Assembly (NCBI RefSeq): GCF_907164915.1
Contig: NC_061869.1
Coordinates: 45,939,771-46,003,770, forward strand
Source of the DNA: Impatiens glandulifera
Taxonomy: Eukaryota > Streptophyta > Magnoliopsida > Ericales > Balsaminaceae
Direction of reading: 5' to 3'
DNA: 64,000 nucleotides
Shown one piece after another: positions 35,641 through 45,931 of the stretch (within the stretch, counting starts at the first letter, position 1; the number at the start of each line of letters is the position of its first letter). A program made the position numbers and the translations under genes. The notes below the pieces were generated by a model. It saw nothing but the letters and a program-made list of their open reading frames with translations. It was not told where the DNA came from and made no database searches.

Positions 35641-35748
35641 TGAAATCTGATTTCAATACACCTGCATCAAAACGCATATATCATTTTATCATTAAAATCT
35701 CAACAGTCAAACTATTTCAACACTTAGTCAAAATAATTTGACCCAACA

Positions 35749-35763
35749 ATTTCCCCCTTTTTG
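35749..35763 (-). promoter_or_regulatory. Polypurine tract of element M
   Basis: On the minus strand CAAAAAGGGGGAAAT runs directly into the LTR start TGTTGGG. This is the plus-strand primer site of LTR retrotransposons and fixes the orientation of M. Confidence 0.85.
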
Positions 35764-35928
35764 ATGATGAAATTGAAAGCCTGTAAATATATATAATAAA
35801 ATACGCATTCATCATATAAATAAACTTATGTTCACTTACAGCAAGCTTCACAGACTTCCAAAACCAATATTTAGAACATAATCAAGGAAACATAGTTTGA
35901 GAAATTTAACAGAGTAGGAGATAAGAAA

Positions 35929-38900
35929 TTATTGTTCTTCCCTTTTTACTCGAGGATCGGTTGGGCTCATATCTTGACCGCTTAACAGATTTTGAAAAGG
36001 AGGAAGAATGCGACCACCACGACCGCTTCCACTTGATCTCCCACCACGATCACCGCCATTGGAACGACCTCTTTGATCAATACCAGATTACCTACCACGA
36101 CCACAACCACTGCTTCGGCCTCCACGATCACCACCGCTTCGACCTCCGCCTCTTTTAGTTGGCCTTGGATTTTCATCGTTACTCGGTGCTCGTCTAGATC
36201 TGGTGCCGGTTAACACATTGTCACTTCTTCTACTTGACTAACCTTGGGTGATACGAGGTTGATCTTTTTCAGCATTAGCTTTCGCATTCTCTTTTGCTTG
36301 AAATTTTCTTGCAAAAGAGTCAGCAAACTCCAGTCGTTCACCATCTGTTTTTCTTAAGCATCCTTGAATTTCTACCATCTGATTTTTCATCAAACTAAGT
36401 TCTTCCATAGCTTCTTGATGACGATCATCATTGATGTTCCTTTCAAGGTCCATCATTTCAGATTGACGATTGAAGAGATTCTTTCAAATTTGGAGAAATT
36501 CGAATTTGAGATATGAGTCTCATACGTATTCTTCTTCAGAGTGTTGTCCAATTCATTAAGGACTTTGACAAAATTAGCGAATTCCTTTCTTTCTTCTTTC
36601 TGTGTATTCAGAGCCTTTATCATATTTGATCCCATAGATACCACGTTCTTCTGAAGAGAAGAGAGCACAGACGTCATAGACTTTAGAAGCTTGATACCGT
36701 TAGTAGAGGATTCTTCATTAGATGAATTTTCTTGAGATTCTGCTACCATACTCTAAATAGGATCAAAATGGGTATGGATCTGCAGGGATTGCTCAGGTTG
36801 ATCCTTCTCAAGTACATTTCTAGATTTATTCTGCCCTTCTTCTTCCAATTCCCTTTCAGCTCTCTGAAATCTTTCTTACAGATTTCCCTTGTAGTGAAGA
36901 GGATTGTTGATATTTTCATGAACATTTGCCGCATTGATCTCAGGGAATGGAAGAGGTCTGATAAAGCTAGCATTTTGATTTTGTTCCTCCTCAAATGAGG
37001 AACTCTCTTCTTCAGCATCTTTGTCATTGGACGGTTCCCCCTCAGATCTGATAGTTTCTGGTTGATTTACTTCAGTCTCCTTCTCTTGGGCTTCCTCTGT
37101 TCTTACAACAGGGGATATCACAACTTCTTCATCATTAGGAGCTTGAGCAAACTCCCCAATAACATCTTCTTCAACAACTACTTCTTCATGAGTTAGAAGA
37201 GCTTGTTCAGTCTCTTGAACAATTACTTCTTCTTCTTCTAAATGAGGATTCTCTTGAACGGGTTGATCCAAAAGACGTCTTTCTTTAACAGAAAGACTCC
37301 CAAATTCTATCAAGAGAGCAGCATCTAGCTCATCTGGATCATCGTTATCATCAGGGATATCCATTGGTTCATCATCAACAGAAAGATTTGCTCCAGAGTA
37401 GTTAGCGCCATGAACGTATCGGGTAACAACCGAGACGTAATCAGCCATGATGTTGTCTAATCTTTTCAAAACTTTCGCTTCCACTTCAAAACCTTTCTCA
37501 ATGGGATTAAATTTTCCTTTCTAGATTCAAGAATGGGGAATAAGGCTCTTCCTCTTAAATAGGCTTTAACAAGGTCTTTTCTCTTTAGAGCTTCAGGAAC
37601 ATCTAATGTTTTGGCCCACTTGAGAACCTTCTTTTCATTGGCTACACGCTTCTGCCATTCACAAATTATTTCAGAATTTGTTAAGGCTTCATCATACTTG
37701 ACAGACAGTCTTTCTAGGATTCAGGATTCATAAATTTCTATTTTTTCAGCCGCAATGGCTTTGACTTGATCTAACACGAGGTCAACAATGCATGTTGCCT
37801 CTGAGACATCTTCATTAACCGCAGTTGCAACATTCTTACCTTTTCCAGCAACCTCGATAGGTCTTGGAGCAGGTCTAGGTTCACTAAACACAATTCTACG
37901 CGACAGCCTTGTGGAACGCATCAACTCATACGCAGATTGGGGTTTCTTGCACAATTCAGCAAGGAGCTCTCCACGAGTGATCTTCCCGGTTACTAAGGAA
38001 TCCTTAGAAATGGGATTTAACGATGGAGACTCTCTAATAGAAACAGAGGACTCCTTTTCAATAGAATTACCAGTAATAATGGTAAGGACTGCACCTTGTT
38101 CTAGTTGGTAAATCTCTGTAGCACCTACGGCTACTAAATCAGGTTGATTAACAGGAGACTCAATCCTGTCAATATTTTCAATATTCGAACCAACTGACTC
38201 AATAGTGGGCCCTTCAGCAGATTCTTTTTGAATGAAAACAGATTCAACTTATTCCATCACAGGAACATCAAACTTGGGCACATCGGCCAAGGGTCTAGAA
38301 GAAGTTACCTTTGATGACACCTTCATTGATTAAGACGCGCGGGGTGCCTTAGACTTCTTTTCTTTCGAGACACAGGATCTCGAGGGCTTTCTCAGGATGG
38401 TCGCCGGAGAAGACAGAGAGGACATGAGAGTAGAAGCAAGTACACTTGGACCTTGCCTGATTCTTGAATCGACTGATTCAGAATCCTTCTTTGAAGAGAT
38501 TTTCAGACTAGAGGAACTAGCCTATGATTCATTGATGGTCTTTGATCTTTTCGCCCCCGTTGACATAATAGAAGTAGACGGCTGTCTGGATCGAGTAGTA
38601 GGCCTACCACATGTCTGTTGACTAGAGGCACCTGAGGGAGATTCTATATTGTTCTTCATTCTCATTAGGGTGCTTGCGACTGTAAGGGTAGAGAATACCC
38701 TAGGAGAGTTGATCTGCTTAGGTTCACTCATAGGAACCCCCAAATACACCAACAATCGACTTAATTGAGCCGCGAACGTTATGCTTTCCTTGTTCGCCTG
38801 GTTGATAGAAAAGCTAAGATTCTGAAATATAGTTGAAGCCCAGTTTACCTGGATTCCCTTTGAGATGGCGCACATATAGTCAAAACGATCTTGACTATAG

Positions 38901-39319
38901 AGATTGAAGGAACCAGCCTTCCCTTGGAGTGCTTTTGTTATCACATCGTTCAGCAGAACAAAATGAGGTTTGAGAACCTTCTTACTTCCATTTACATGTA
39001 TAGCCGAGCCATCGGCAGAAAGAGCCTTCTTCATTTCTTGCATTAATTCTGATGAGAGAAGCATGTCGAACGTATGACCCTCCGTCGGAAGTTCAAAGAA
39101 TTCCGCATATACAGTCTCGTCGAATGATATTTCCACGCCATTAACGGTTGCTACGATAGAGTCGCCTACCATTGTTGCAGATTTGAAAAACTCGCGAATT
39201 TCCTTTTCGTAGAATATGAATGGACCTCCAAGATACTTTCTTAGACCAGAATACTCTAGGGTTCTGAACATATCCACCACTTCCGGCTGATCGAAAGTGT
39301 AGACCGATGGAAAATCCAA
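35929..39319 (-). pseudogene. Accessory (env-like position) ORF of Sirevirus M, decayed
   Basis: The best-preserved part is 39319-38522 (265 codons): VDF-type start (LDFPSVYTFDQPEVVDMF), then LGGPFIFYEKEIREFFKSAT and VNGVEISFDETVYAEFFELP. It matches the three accessory ORFs of element A (52924-57994) in order and spacing. The rest reads through several stops and at least one frameshift: a Ser-rich stretch (38520-37980), PQSAYELMRSTRLSRRIVFS (37950), an acidic Glu-rich region (37484-36876), a coiled-coil-like segment (36750-36240) and a Gly-Arg-rich tail (36180-35985), ending at the TAA at 35929. The tail is an RGG box typical of RNA-binding proteins. I see no signal peptide or membrane segment. 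The true start is unclear because TAG precedes the LDF codons. Confidence 0.7.
35985..36180 (-). other. RGG-box region of the M accessory ORF
   Basis: The minus strand encodes RGGGRSGGDRGGRSSG, a stop, then RSNGGDRGGRSSGSGRGG. RGG boxes bind RNA. One TAA (near 36088) interrupts it. Confidence 0.75.
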
Positions 39320-39524
39320 CTACAATGTACAATGAACCAGCGTGATTCTCTTGTTCACTATTTTTAGAAGAATATGAACAGACACAAGAAGAGAGGTTTT
39401 GAGAGAGAGGTGCAAAGAAAACTAGGGTTCTTAAGAATCTCGAGAGATGAAAAGCTTTCAATCTCATGCAAAAATTTCCTTATCGAAAGTGTAGACCGAT
39501 GGAAAATCCAACTGCAATGTACAA
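39291..39524. repeat. 42-bp direct repeat across the start of the M accessory ORF
   Basis: The segment TCGAAAGTGTAGACCGATGG and the following 22 bases occur at 39291-39332 and 39483-39524 with one mismatch (T or C in ATTG(C/T)AG on the coding strand). The 150 bp between them are pyrimidine-rich on the minus strand, like the leaders of the accessory ORFs in element A. Confidence 0.85.
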
Positions 39525-40012
39525 AATAACCGTCACTTTTCTTAGGGGTAAGGCCCATCAATTAATGTTCGACTTCCTTTCTAAAGAGTCATCATTAAAA
39601 ATGAGGGTATATCAGTCATTCTCTCTTAACTTGAAAGACATGTGTCTTCATGTTATTATGAGATGACTGTTTAATATTTGAGCGGGAAAAACAGATAGCT
39701 CTTCACGCGGGACAGCTGTCCTTGATCAGTCTAATCAGCACGTAGTTAGACGTTTTTCTTACTGCACAAATCCATACAACTAAACGTCTATTAGACAGAT
39801 GGGTCCATTAGACGCATACATCTAATTCCGTGTTGTAAAGAATATGTTTAATGTCTTTTAGACGTGTACGTCTAATTACGCATGAACACCACATGTTAGA
39901 CGTGTGTTTGGTTAGACGTGAGCATTCTCTTGCTCATGACGTGAAAACGTCTAACGTCTATTAGACGTGTATGTCTAACCGCGTGGGTTTTAAACCGCAA
40001 CATATAGACTTA
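39525..40012 (-). promoter_or_regulatory. Probable promoter region of the M accessory ORF with scattered TTAGACG motifs
   Basis: Between 39735 and 40005 there are many copies of TTAGACG/CGTCTAA, the same word that builds the U3 array of LTR M. They lie upstream of the accessory ORF on the minus strand. The region ends abruptly at 40013, where element A inserted, so the pol gene of M must lie beyond the window. Confidence 0.5.
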
Positions 40013-40549
40013 TGTTAGATAAAATCAGACCGGTTCAAATAAACCTAACTTAAATAAACTTTTCATGCAGGAATAAGGAACCGGACCGGATAAACAAAAG
40101 AACCGGCTAAAGAAAACTAACTGGTCAAGTGAGTAAACCGACCAAGAATACTTGGAACGTGACCGCACAAAGAAATGATCGGCCAAAGCTTAAAACCGGA
40201 ATCATCAAACAACCGATCAGTCACAAGGCAGAGGAATAACCGGAAGAAGTCCGGTTATATCATCCATACCGAAAGCCATCCGGTTAAGTCAAATGGCCGA
40301 CCAGTACAAGAAGACAATTCGGGTATCTGTTGAGAATGATACCAAAGGAACAGACTGAACACTTCCATATCCATACAAGTCTGAGGAAAGTCTGTAGGCT
40401 GCAGAAGACAGTACTACCGGATCTTTCCACTCCGAGATAAGTCAGAAAGAAGATCTTCCAAGTACAGACAACTGTCTAACAGATAGTGTCTACATTGAGT
40501 AAAAGACAAACCCAGTAGGTTTGTCTTACACACCGGAAGAACAGACCGC

Positions 40550-40616
40550 CAGGTCTGAGACAGAATGCCAGGTCTGAGGCTGACCATCAGGTCTGAGGAA
40601 ACGACCGCAGGTCTGA
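40550..40616 (+). promoter_or_regulatory. Four CAGGTCTGA repeats in the U3 of LTR A
   Basis: CAGGTCTGA at 40550, 40569, 40588 and 40608, spaced 19, 19 and 20 bp. They are kept in LTR C at 58846, 58865, 58884 and 58904. Regular spacing close to two helical turns, just upstream of the TATA box, suggests protein-binding sites. Confidence 0.6.
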
Positions 40617-40698
40617 ATCTCTGAAACACTGAATCACTGCACTTCTGATCAGCCAATCAGATTCAAGGCAGTGAAATATGACCGTTGGCATATTTCAC

Positions 40699-40708
40699 CT
40701 ATAAAAGG
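40699..40708 (+). promoter_or_regulatory. TATA box of LTR A
   Basis: CTATAAAAGG follows ATGACCGTTGGCATATTTCA; the same arrangement is in LTR C (58995) and a similar one in LTR B (43373). Confidence 0.8.
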
Positions 40709-41323
40709 GGCAGTTGAAGAAGAGTAAATGTGGGACAAGTAAGACAAGTGAGAAATTCTAAGAGCATTTATTCTACAAGTGATAAGATTGTGCTATTCTA
40801 GAAAGCCTAAGTGCTAAAGTTAAAGTGTGTGTTTTACAATTTCGGTGTAAATTGTAAGAGTGTAATCGAGCAGGAAATAAGTCTCGGTCGGATTGTACTT
40901 GTATTCCTTAGTGAATATCCTTCTCGCGGTTTCGAGAGGAAGGGGTGACGTAGGAGTTTTATCTCCGAACATCCATAAAATCTGTCTTGTTATTTACTGT
41001 CTGCCGGTTTCATTATCTAACCGATCCGTACCGCTATAACCGACTTAACTCCATCCAAGCCGAATCTCCAGATTACCGAAGCCGACCCATCATATCTCAA
41101 ACCTCCATCATATAAAACCGATTCTGCCTATCATTCAAGTGTGCCGCTTCAACCTGAAAGCAAATCTCTTCCGCGCTTGAACCTAGTTCAAGGATTTGTG
41201 AGAGGTTGTGTAGTATTGAAACCCCGGTGTTAATATCTAACCGGATTAACCACCACCTTACGAGTAAGAACCGCTAACCGGTCCAACCCCCGGTCCTCTA
41301 GCGGCTACCTAGATCCTAACAAT

Positions 41324-41335
41324 TGGTATCAGAGC
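41324..41335 (+). promoter_or_regulatory. Primer-binding site of element A
   Basis: TGGTATCAGAGC, complementary to the 3' end of plant initiator Met tRNA, two bases after the LTR. Confidence 0.92.
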
Positions 41336-41382
41336 AGGTGGTATTCAATACTCAAGCAAGCATATTTCAAGATAGGCCCCCA

Positions 41383-42799
41383 ATGCTAGAAGGTGATGAC
41401 TTTGCCAACTGGAAGGCACGGATGTATCTACACTTAATCACCTTGGACGATGAGATGGAGTCCATTCTGACCGAAGGACCGATAATTATCAATAAAGACA
41501 GAAAGGAATGGATGGCTGAAGATAGAAGGAGAAACAACCTGGACAATCATGCAAGAAACCGGATCTTTAACAGCGTGGACAGAAACACATATTGCAAGAT
41601 TAGAGATTGCAAAACCGGAAAGGAGACATGGGACACCGTTATCCAGATTTTTGAAGGAAATGAAAGAACAAAAGAGAACAAGATAATGGTAGCCACCCAG
41701 AAATTTGAAAGCATGAAGATGAAACCAGGAGAGACAATGAAGGAATACAGTGACCGGTTCACTTGTGTGTTAGATGAGCTTGCAACACTTGGAAAGAGGT
41801 ATGACAACAAAGAGGTTATCATGAAAGCATTGAGATCTCTTCCAAGTGCGTGGGATATAAAAACAATGGTAATGAGGGAGTCAAACTGCCTAAACAAGAT
41901 GAAGCTGCACGATGTATTCGAAGATCTAAAGGCATACGAGTTTGAAATGAGATCTAGAACCGAAGAGGAGGTTTCGGCCTCAACCTCAACCAGAGCATTG
42001 ATCACACCTATAGAACCGGTTGCTCCTGCTCCAGCACCGATCAGAAGAGCCGAACAGTTTACTGAGGATGCCATGGCTATGCTTGCACAAAAGTTTGGAA
42101 GGTTCATGAAAAGGAGCCAACCAACAAACTACAACTACGGCGACAAATCCAATGTAAGATGTTATAATTGTAATTGTTTGGGTCACTTTAAGTGGGAATG
42201 CAGGAAACCAAATAGGGATACCCGGAAACCGGATAACCAAGATAACCGAAACAGTTATAAACAAACCGGTGAAGGAAGTAAAGTACCGAAAGCACTAATA
42301 GCCGACGATGGAGGAAGTCTGTGGGCTCGCAGCGATAGTGATGATGAACTCACCTGCCTCATGGCAAATGAGGAACAGGTATTTGACTCTCCTTGCGACG
42401 AATTTACTAAAGATGAACTATACGATGCATTAAACGACATGGTAGAAGAATATAGGAACCTACTAACCATGTTGCCTAAGCACCTAACCATTAGAACCGA
42501 CCCTATAATACCCATTCCGACAGAACCAGAGGTACCCATTATAACCGAACCTCCGGTCGTAAAACCTGATGATACCCCTATCTTAGAAACCGAGTTAGAT
42601 CCTCAGACCGAACAATCTAGTGAACCGGCTAGCGAACTAACCGAGGAAGAAAATGCCCGACTTCAATATAAGATGGCTGCATATAAGAGGTCTAGTGATA
42701 TAGTAAAGAAATTGTGTAGTCATTTCAGACATCCCCGTTGCAAGTTTGGCCTAGGATACACAGAGGATAGCTCCAAAAACCAAAAACCTGTAGGGAAAG
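41383..42799 (+). pseudogene. Gag of Sirevirus A, cut by element B
   Basis: Copia-type gag (UBN2 family): FANWKARMYLHLITLDDEME, then VIQIFEGNERTKENKIMVAT, SLPSAWDIKTMV, and the CCHC knuckle CYNCNCLGHFKWEC near 42160-42200. The matching ORF of C starts with ATG at 59658; here that codon is ATA (41362), so the first in-frame ATG is at 41383. The frame is open until element B inserts at 42800. The capsid-forming protein is thus truncated after the acidic C-terminal region begins. Confidence 0.85.
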
Positions 42800-44039
42800 T
42801 GATAGAAAAATTAAGTAGATTAATTTTGGAACCGGCCAGACAAACTAAACAGAAATTAAACTTCATGTGCAGGTACTGAACAAACCGGAACCGGAAATCG
42901 TGCATCAAGAAACCGGCTTCAAGTGATCAAGACAAATGATCACAGGAACCGGCTTCACTTTCTCAAGCAACCGGTTAGCAAAGAACAGAAGAATACACTT
43001 CAACCGGATCATAATGCACAAAGACACAGAAACCGGAAAGTACAGATCAAAAGTCAGAAGATTCAAATCTCAAGAGTGACGTACTGTGACGGAGGAAACG
43101 TGTCTCGAAAAGATAAAAGAAGATCGGATCCGATCAGAAGCATGGGAGGAATGCAATGATGCCTTGGTGATCCGATGCTGACGACCGGAAGCGGATGTTC
43201 AACACGTGTATCAATCTGAAAACCGGTTATGTCATCATCTGCTCAGAGTCACCTGCATGAATGCCAGGTGTTGAGGAAGTTGAAGCGTGCAAGAAACCCT
43301 CCTGCAGATAGGCGTGCTAATGATCAACCAATCCGCAAGAGAGAGAAGAAAGTAGCCGTTAGCCACTTTCAGCTATAAAAGGAAGATCAAACGTCTTCAT
43401 TTAAAAGCAGCAGTGAATACGAGAAATTGAGTAGTTGAAATTGTGAAAGTCATAAAGCATTCAATTCTAGAGAGATAAAGCTCTACATTCTAAAGTCGGT
43501 TTGCCTAAAACCGGAAATCCTTGTGTGTGATTATTGTGTTGTGTTGTATTACATCAAAGTGTGAGTTTTGGTGTAACCGGCGAGTAGCGAAGTTGGGCTC
43601 GACCGGAAGTGTAAATTGTAACTCTAAAGAGTTAGTGGAGATCCTTCTCATAACCTGAGAAGAAGGGGTGACGTAGGAGGGTTTGCTCCGAACATCCATA
43701 AACAAATTTCCGTGTCTTGTGTTCTTTCATTTCGCTTTCTTTTCCCGCTATCTTACCATAAAACCGCAAACCAATCATACTTCCAAAACCGGTCACTCAC
43801 TCTCGTTAAATATCCTCCTTCTTAAAACATCATCTAAAGTCGCAAACGTTGCTTCAACCTGAAATAGACACTTCCGCCCTTGAACACCGGTTCAAGAGTC
43901 TGTGACAGGTTGTGCAGTGCTGAGAACGGTTTTAGTCTTTAACCGGACTATCACCAAGTAGTGTGTGTGTTGTAAGCGGCCACCCTTACCGAAACCGGAA
44001 AACACCCCCAGTCCTCCAAGGGCGTCCCCGATCCTAACA
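42795..44039 (+). mobile_element. LTR B (5' LTR of nested Sirevirus B), about 1240 bp
   Basis: At 42800 the gag of A departs from that of C and TGATAGAAAAATTAAG begins; the LTR ends GATCCTAACA at 44039, followed by AG and the primer-binding site. GAAAG (42795-42799) would be the 5-bp target duplication; its partner is hidden by the gap. A TATA box CTATAAAAGG is at 43373. The block GGGGTGACGTAGGAGG...TCCGAACATCCATAAA is shared with LTRs A, C and M. The sequence otherwise differs from LTR A, so B is a sister family. Confidence 0.85.
43373..43382 (+). promoter_or_regulatory. TATA box of LTR B
   Basis: CTATAAAAGG after AGTAGCCGTTAGCCACTTTC, parallel to LTRs A and C. Confidence 0.75.
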
Positions 44040-44041
44040 AG

Positions 44042-44053
44042 TGGTATCAGAGC
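44042..44053 (+). promoter_or_regulatory. Primer-binding site of element B
   Basis: TGGTATCAGAGC two bases after LTR B. Confidence 0.92.
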
Positions 44054-44080
44054 GAGGTTCTTAGCACTCAAGCAACCAAA

Positions 44081-45931
44081 ATGGTGGGAAGCATGACTCA
44101 CAGCGACAAGCCGCCAATGCTAAACAGCGAAGCATTTAGCAGTTGGAAGAGGCAGATGTATCTACATCTGATAACGCTAGATGATGAGATGAGCCGAGTC
44201 CTGAAAGAAGGACCGATCAAGATTAACAAGGAGGAAAGCCAGTGGACGAGTGAAGATCGGAGAAGAAGCAACCTGGACAACCATTGCATGAGGCACATCT
44301 ATAAAGCCATAGATAACAACACTTTGAACAAAATATCAGAATGCGAAAATGCAAAGGAAGCCTGGGAAACGATCATCCAGATCCACGAGGGAAACGAAAG
44401 AACCAAGGAAAATAAAATCTTGGTGGCTACGCAGAAGTATGAGAACATAAGGATGAAACCGGGAGAAAATATGAAAGAATTTAGCAACCGGTTCACCAGC
44501 GTAGTAAGCGAGCTTCAGACACTCGGAAAGAAGTATGACAACCGAGAAGTGATAATCAAAGCTCTAAGATCCTTGCCGAGCACGTGGGACATCAAGACCA
44601 TGGTGATGAGGGAATCAAGCACCCTTGGGCAGATGAAGTTGCATGATGTGTTTGAGGACTTGAAAGCCTACGAGTTCGAGATCAATTCTCGGATCGAAGA
44701 CGAAACATCTACATCAACCGCAACAAGAGCTTTAGTCACATCGGTGGAACCGGCGGCTCCAGTATCAACCGCACCGGCTCCAGTCAAAAATACCGATCAA
44801 ATCACCGATGATGTGATGGCGATGCTAGCCCAGAAATTCGGAAAATTCATGAAGAAGAGCCAGCCACCATCTAACAATGACTTTAATTATAATTATGTAG
44901 ATAAATCAAACAAAAGATGTTATAACTGTGATGGTTTTGGACATTTCAGGTCGGAATGTAGAAAACCAAGAAGAGATGATAGAAAACCGGAGGGAAATTG
45001 TCAAGGAAATTATCAAGGGAATAACTATCAAGGCAACCGGTATCAAGGAAACAACTATCGGGGAAACAACAATAACCAACGAAACGACTACCGAAGAAAT
45101 GATGATCAACGTGCTGATGAAGGAAAGGAGATCCAAAAAGCTCTCATTGCATCTGATGGTGGAAGTGAATGGGCATATTCCGACAATGAAGATGGTGAAG
45201 AGAAAGTAACATGCTTCATGGCAAACGACGAAGAGGTATTTGATTTCTCTTCTGATGAATTTACTAAGGAAGATCTAGTTTCTGCACTCAACCAAATGGT
45301 TGCCGAGTTCAGAAATATATCTGCGTATATGCCAGCATCTGTAGAAACTAAAAACGAACAAATAAATGATGAAAACGATAAAATATATGAGATCAAAACA
45401 CATGAACCGGATGAACTATTCTCGGATGATGAGAAGACAGTTCAACCGGGAATGGAAACTGATGAGCGAGCAATGTATGTCACTGCTGCGTGGGAGAGAT
45501 CACGTCAAGCAGTAAAACAAATGTGTAATTATAAACGACATCCGAAATGTAGATATGGTATCGGTTATGATCCAAGTAAACAAAATGAAGTAAAACAATC
45601 TAACGGGATGAAACTAACGAAAAATAACCTTCCGTTCATAAAATTTGTCAAAAGTTCACAAACAGAAAATGAACTAAAACCGGAAGAAACGCTTAAGTAT
45701 GTAGGTCCCAACGAATCTGAAAAATGGCTTCATCCTGAGAGAAAGAAAGTCAACCGGAAACCAAATAAAAATAATAAAAACCGATATCGAAGAAGTCCAT
45801 CACCACATAAGGCATTCTTGAGCAACGGCCAAGAAGTTAAGCCAAATACTATCAAAACTGCAACCGGGAAAGTGATCCGACTAATTCAAGTCTGGATCCC
45901 AAAGGGACTAATCAACCATGGACCCAACTAA
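44081..45931 (+). CDS. Gag of Sirevirus B
   Basis: The ATG at 44081 follows CAACCAAA, giving an intact 616-residue frame. Residues about 10-200 are the copia gag (UBN2) core: FSSWKRQMYLHLITLDDEMS, IIQIHEGNERTKENKILVAT, LRSLPSTWDIKTMVM. The knuckle CYNCDGFGHFRSEC is near residue 285, then an Asn/Gln/Gly-rich stretch (GNYQGNNYQGN repeats) and a long acidic C-terminal extension ending near WIPKGLINHGPN. The long tail after the knuckle is usual for Sireviruses. The stop lies 14 bases inside the pol frame. Confidence 0.88.
   Translation: MVGSMTHSDKPPMLNSEAFSSWKRQMYLHLITLDDEMSRVLKEGPIKINKEESQWTSEDRRRSNLDNHCMRHIYKAIDNNTLNKISECENAKEAWETIIQIHEGNERTKENKILVATQKYENIRMKPGENMKEFSNRFTSVVSELQTLGKKYDNREVIIKALRSLPSTWDIKTMVMRESSTLGQMKLHDVFEDLKAYEFEINSRIEDETSTSTATRALVTSVEPAAPVSTAPAPVKNTDQITDDVMAMLAQKFGKFMKKSQPPSNNDFNYNYVDKSNKRCYNCDGFGHFRSECRKPRRDDRKPEGNCQGNYQGNNYQGNRYQGNNYRGNNNNQRNDYRRNDDQRADEGKEIQKALIASDGGSEWAYSDNEDGEEKVTCFMANDEEVFDFSSDEFTKEDLVSALNQMVAEFRNISAYMPASVETKNEQINDENDKIYEIKTHEPDELFSDDEKTVQPGMETDERAMYVTAAWERSRQAVKQMCNYKRHPKCRYGIGYDPSKQNEVKQSNGMKLTKNNLPFIKFVKSSQTENELKPEETLKYVGPNESEKWLHPERKKVNRKPNKNNKNRYRRSPSPHKAFLSNGQEVKPNTIKTATGKVIRLIQVWIPKGLINHGPN

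Larger units (their letters stand above)
31837..35748 (-). mobile_element. 3' LTR of minus-strand Sirevirus-like element M (split by a hAT element)
   Basis: On the minus strand the LTR starts TGTTGGGTCAAATTATTTTG (35748) directly after the polypurine tract and ends CCGATCCTATCA (31837), like the GATCCTAACA ends of LTRs A, B and C. Near 32055-32100 it shares the block GGGGTGACGTAGGAG...GCTCCGAACATCCATAAAC with those LTRs. A GACCGTTA word followed by TATTTAT (near 32405-32380) matches the position of their TATA boxes. Without the hAT insertion it would be about 2.0 kb, longer than its relatives because of a palindromic repeat array in U3. The left end is the least certain part. Confidence 0.65.
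40013..41321 (+). mobile_element. LTR A (5' LTR of Sirevirus A), 1309 bp
   Basis: It starts TGTTAGATAAAATCAG and ends GATCCTAACA, followed by AT and the primer-binding site. The same 1309-bp sequence recurs at 58309-59617; a count by eye finds about 24 substitutions and no length change. A TATA box CTATAAAAGG is at 40699. Four CAGGTCTGA words at 40550, 40569, 40588 and 40608 lie upstream of it. It cuts into element M. Confidence 0.92.

Noticed and set aside
35961..36158. His/Asp-rich 65-codon plus-strand frame
   Set aside because: It is the antisense of the Gly-Arg-rich tail of the M accessory ORF.
40414..40656. 80-codon minus-strand frame conserved in LTRs A and C
   Set aside because: Conservation only reflects LTR identity; the frame crosses the CAGGTCTGA repeats and has no family match I know.
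42923..43159. 78-codon frame after gag A
   Set aside because: It lies wholly within LTR B upstream of its TATA box.
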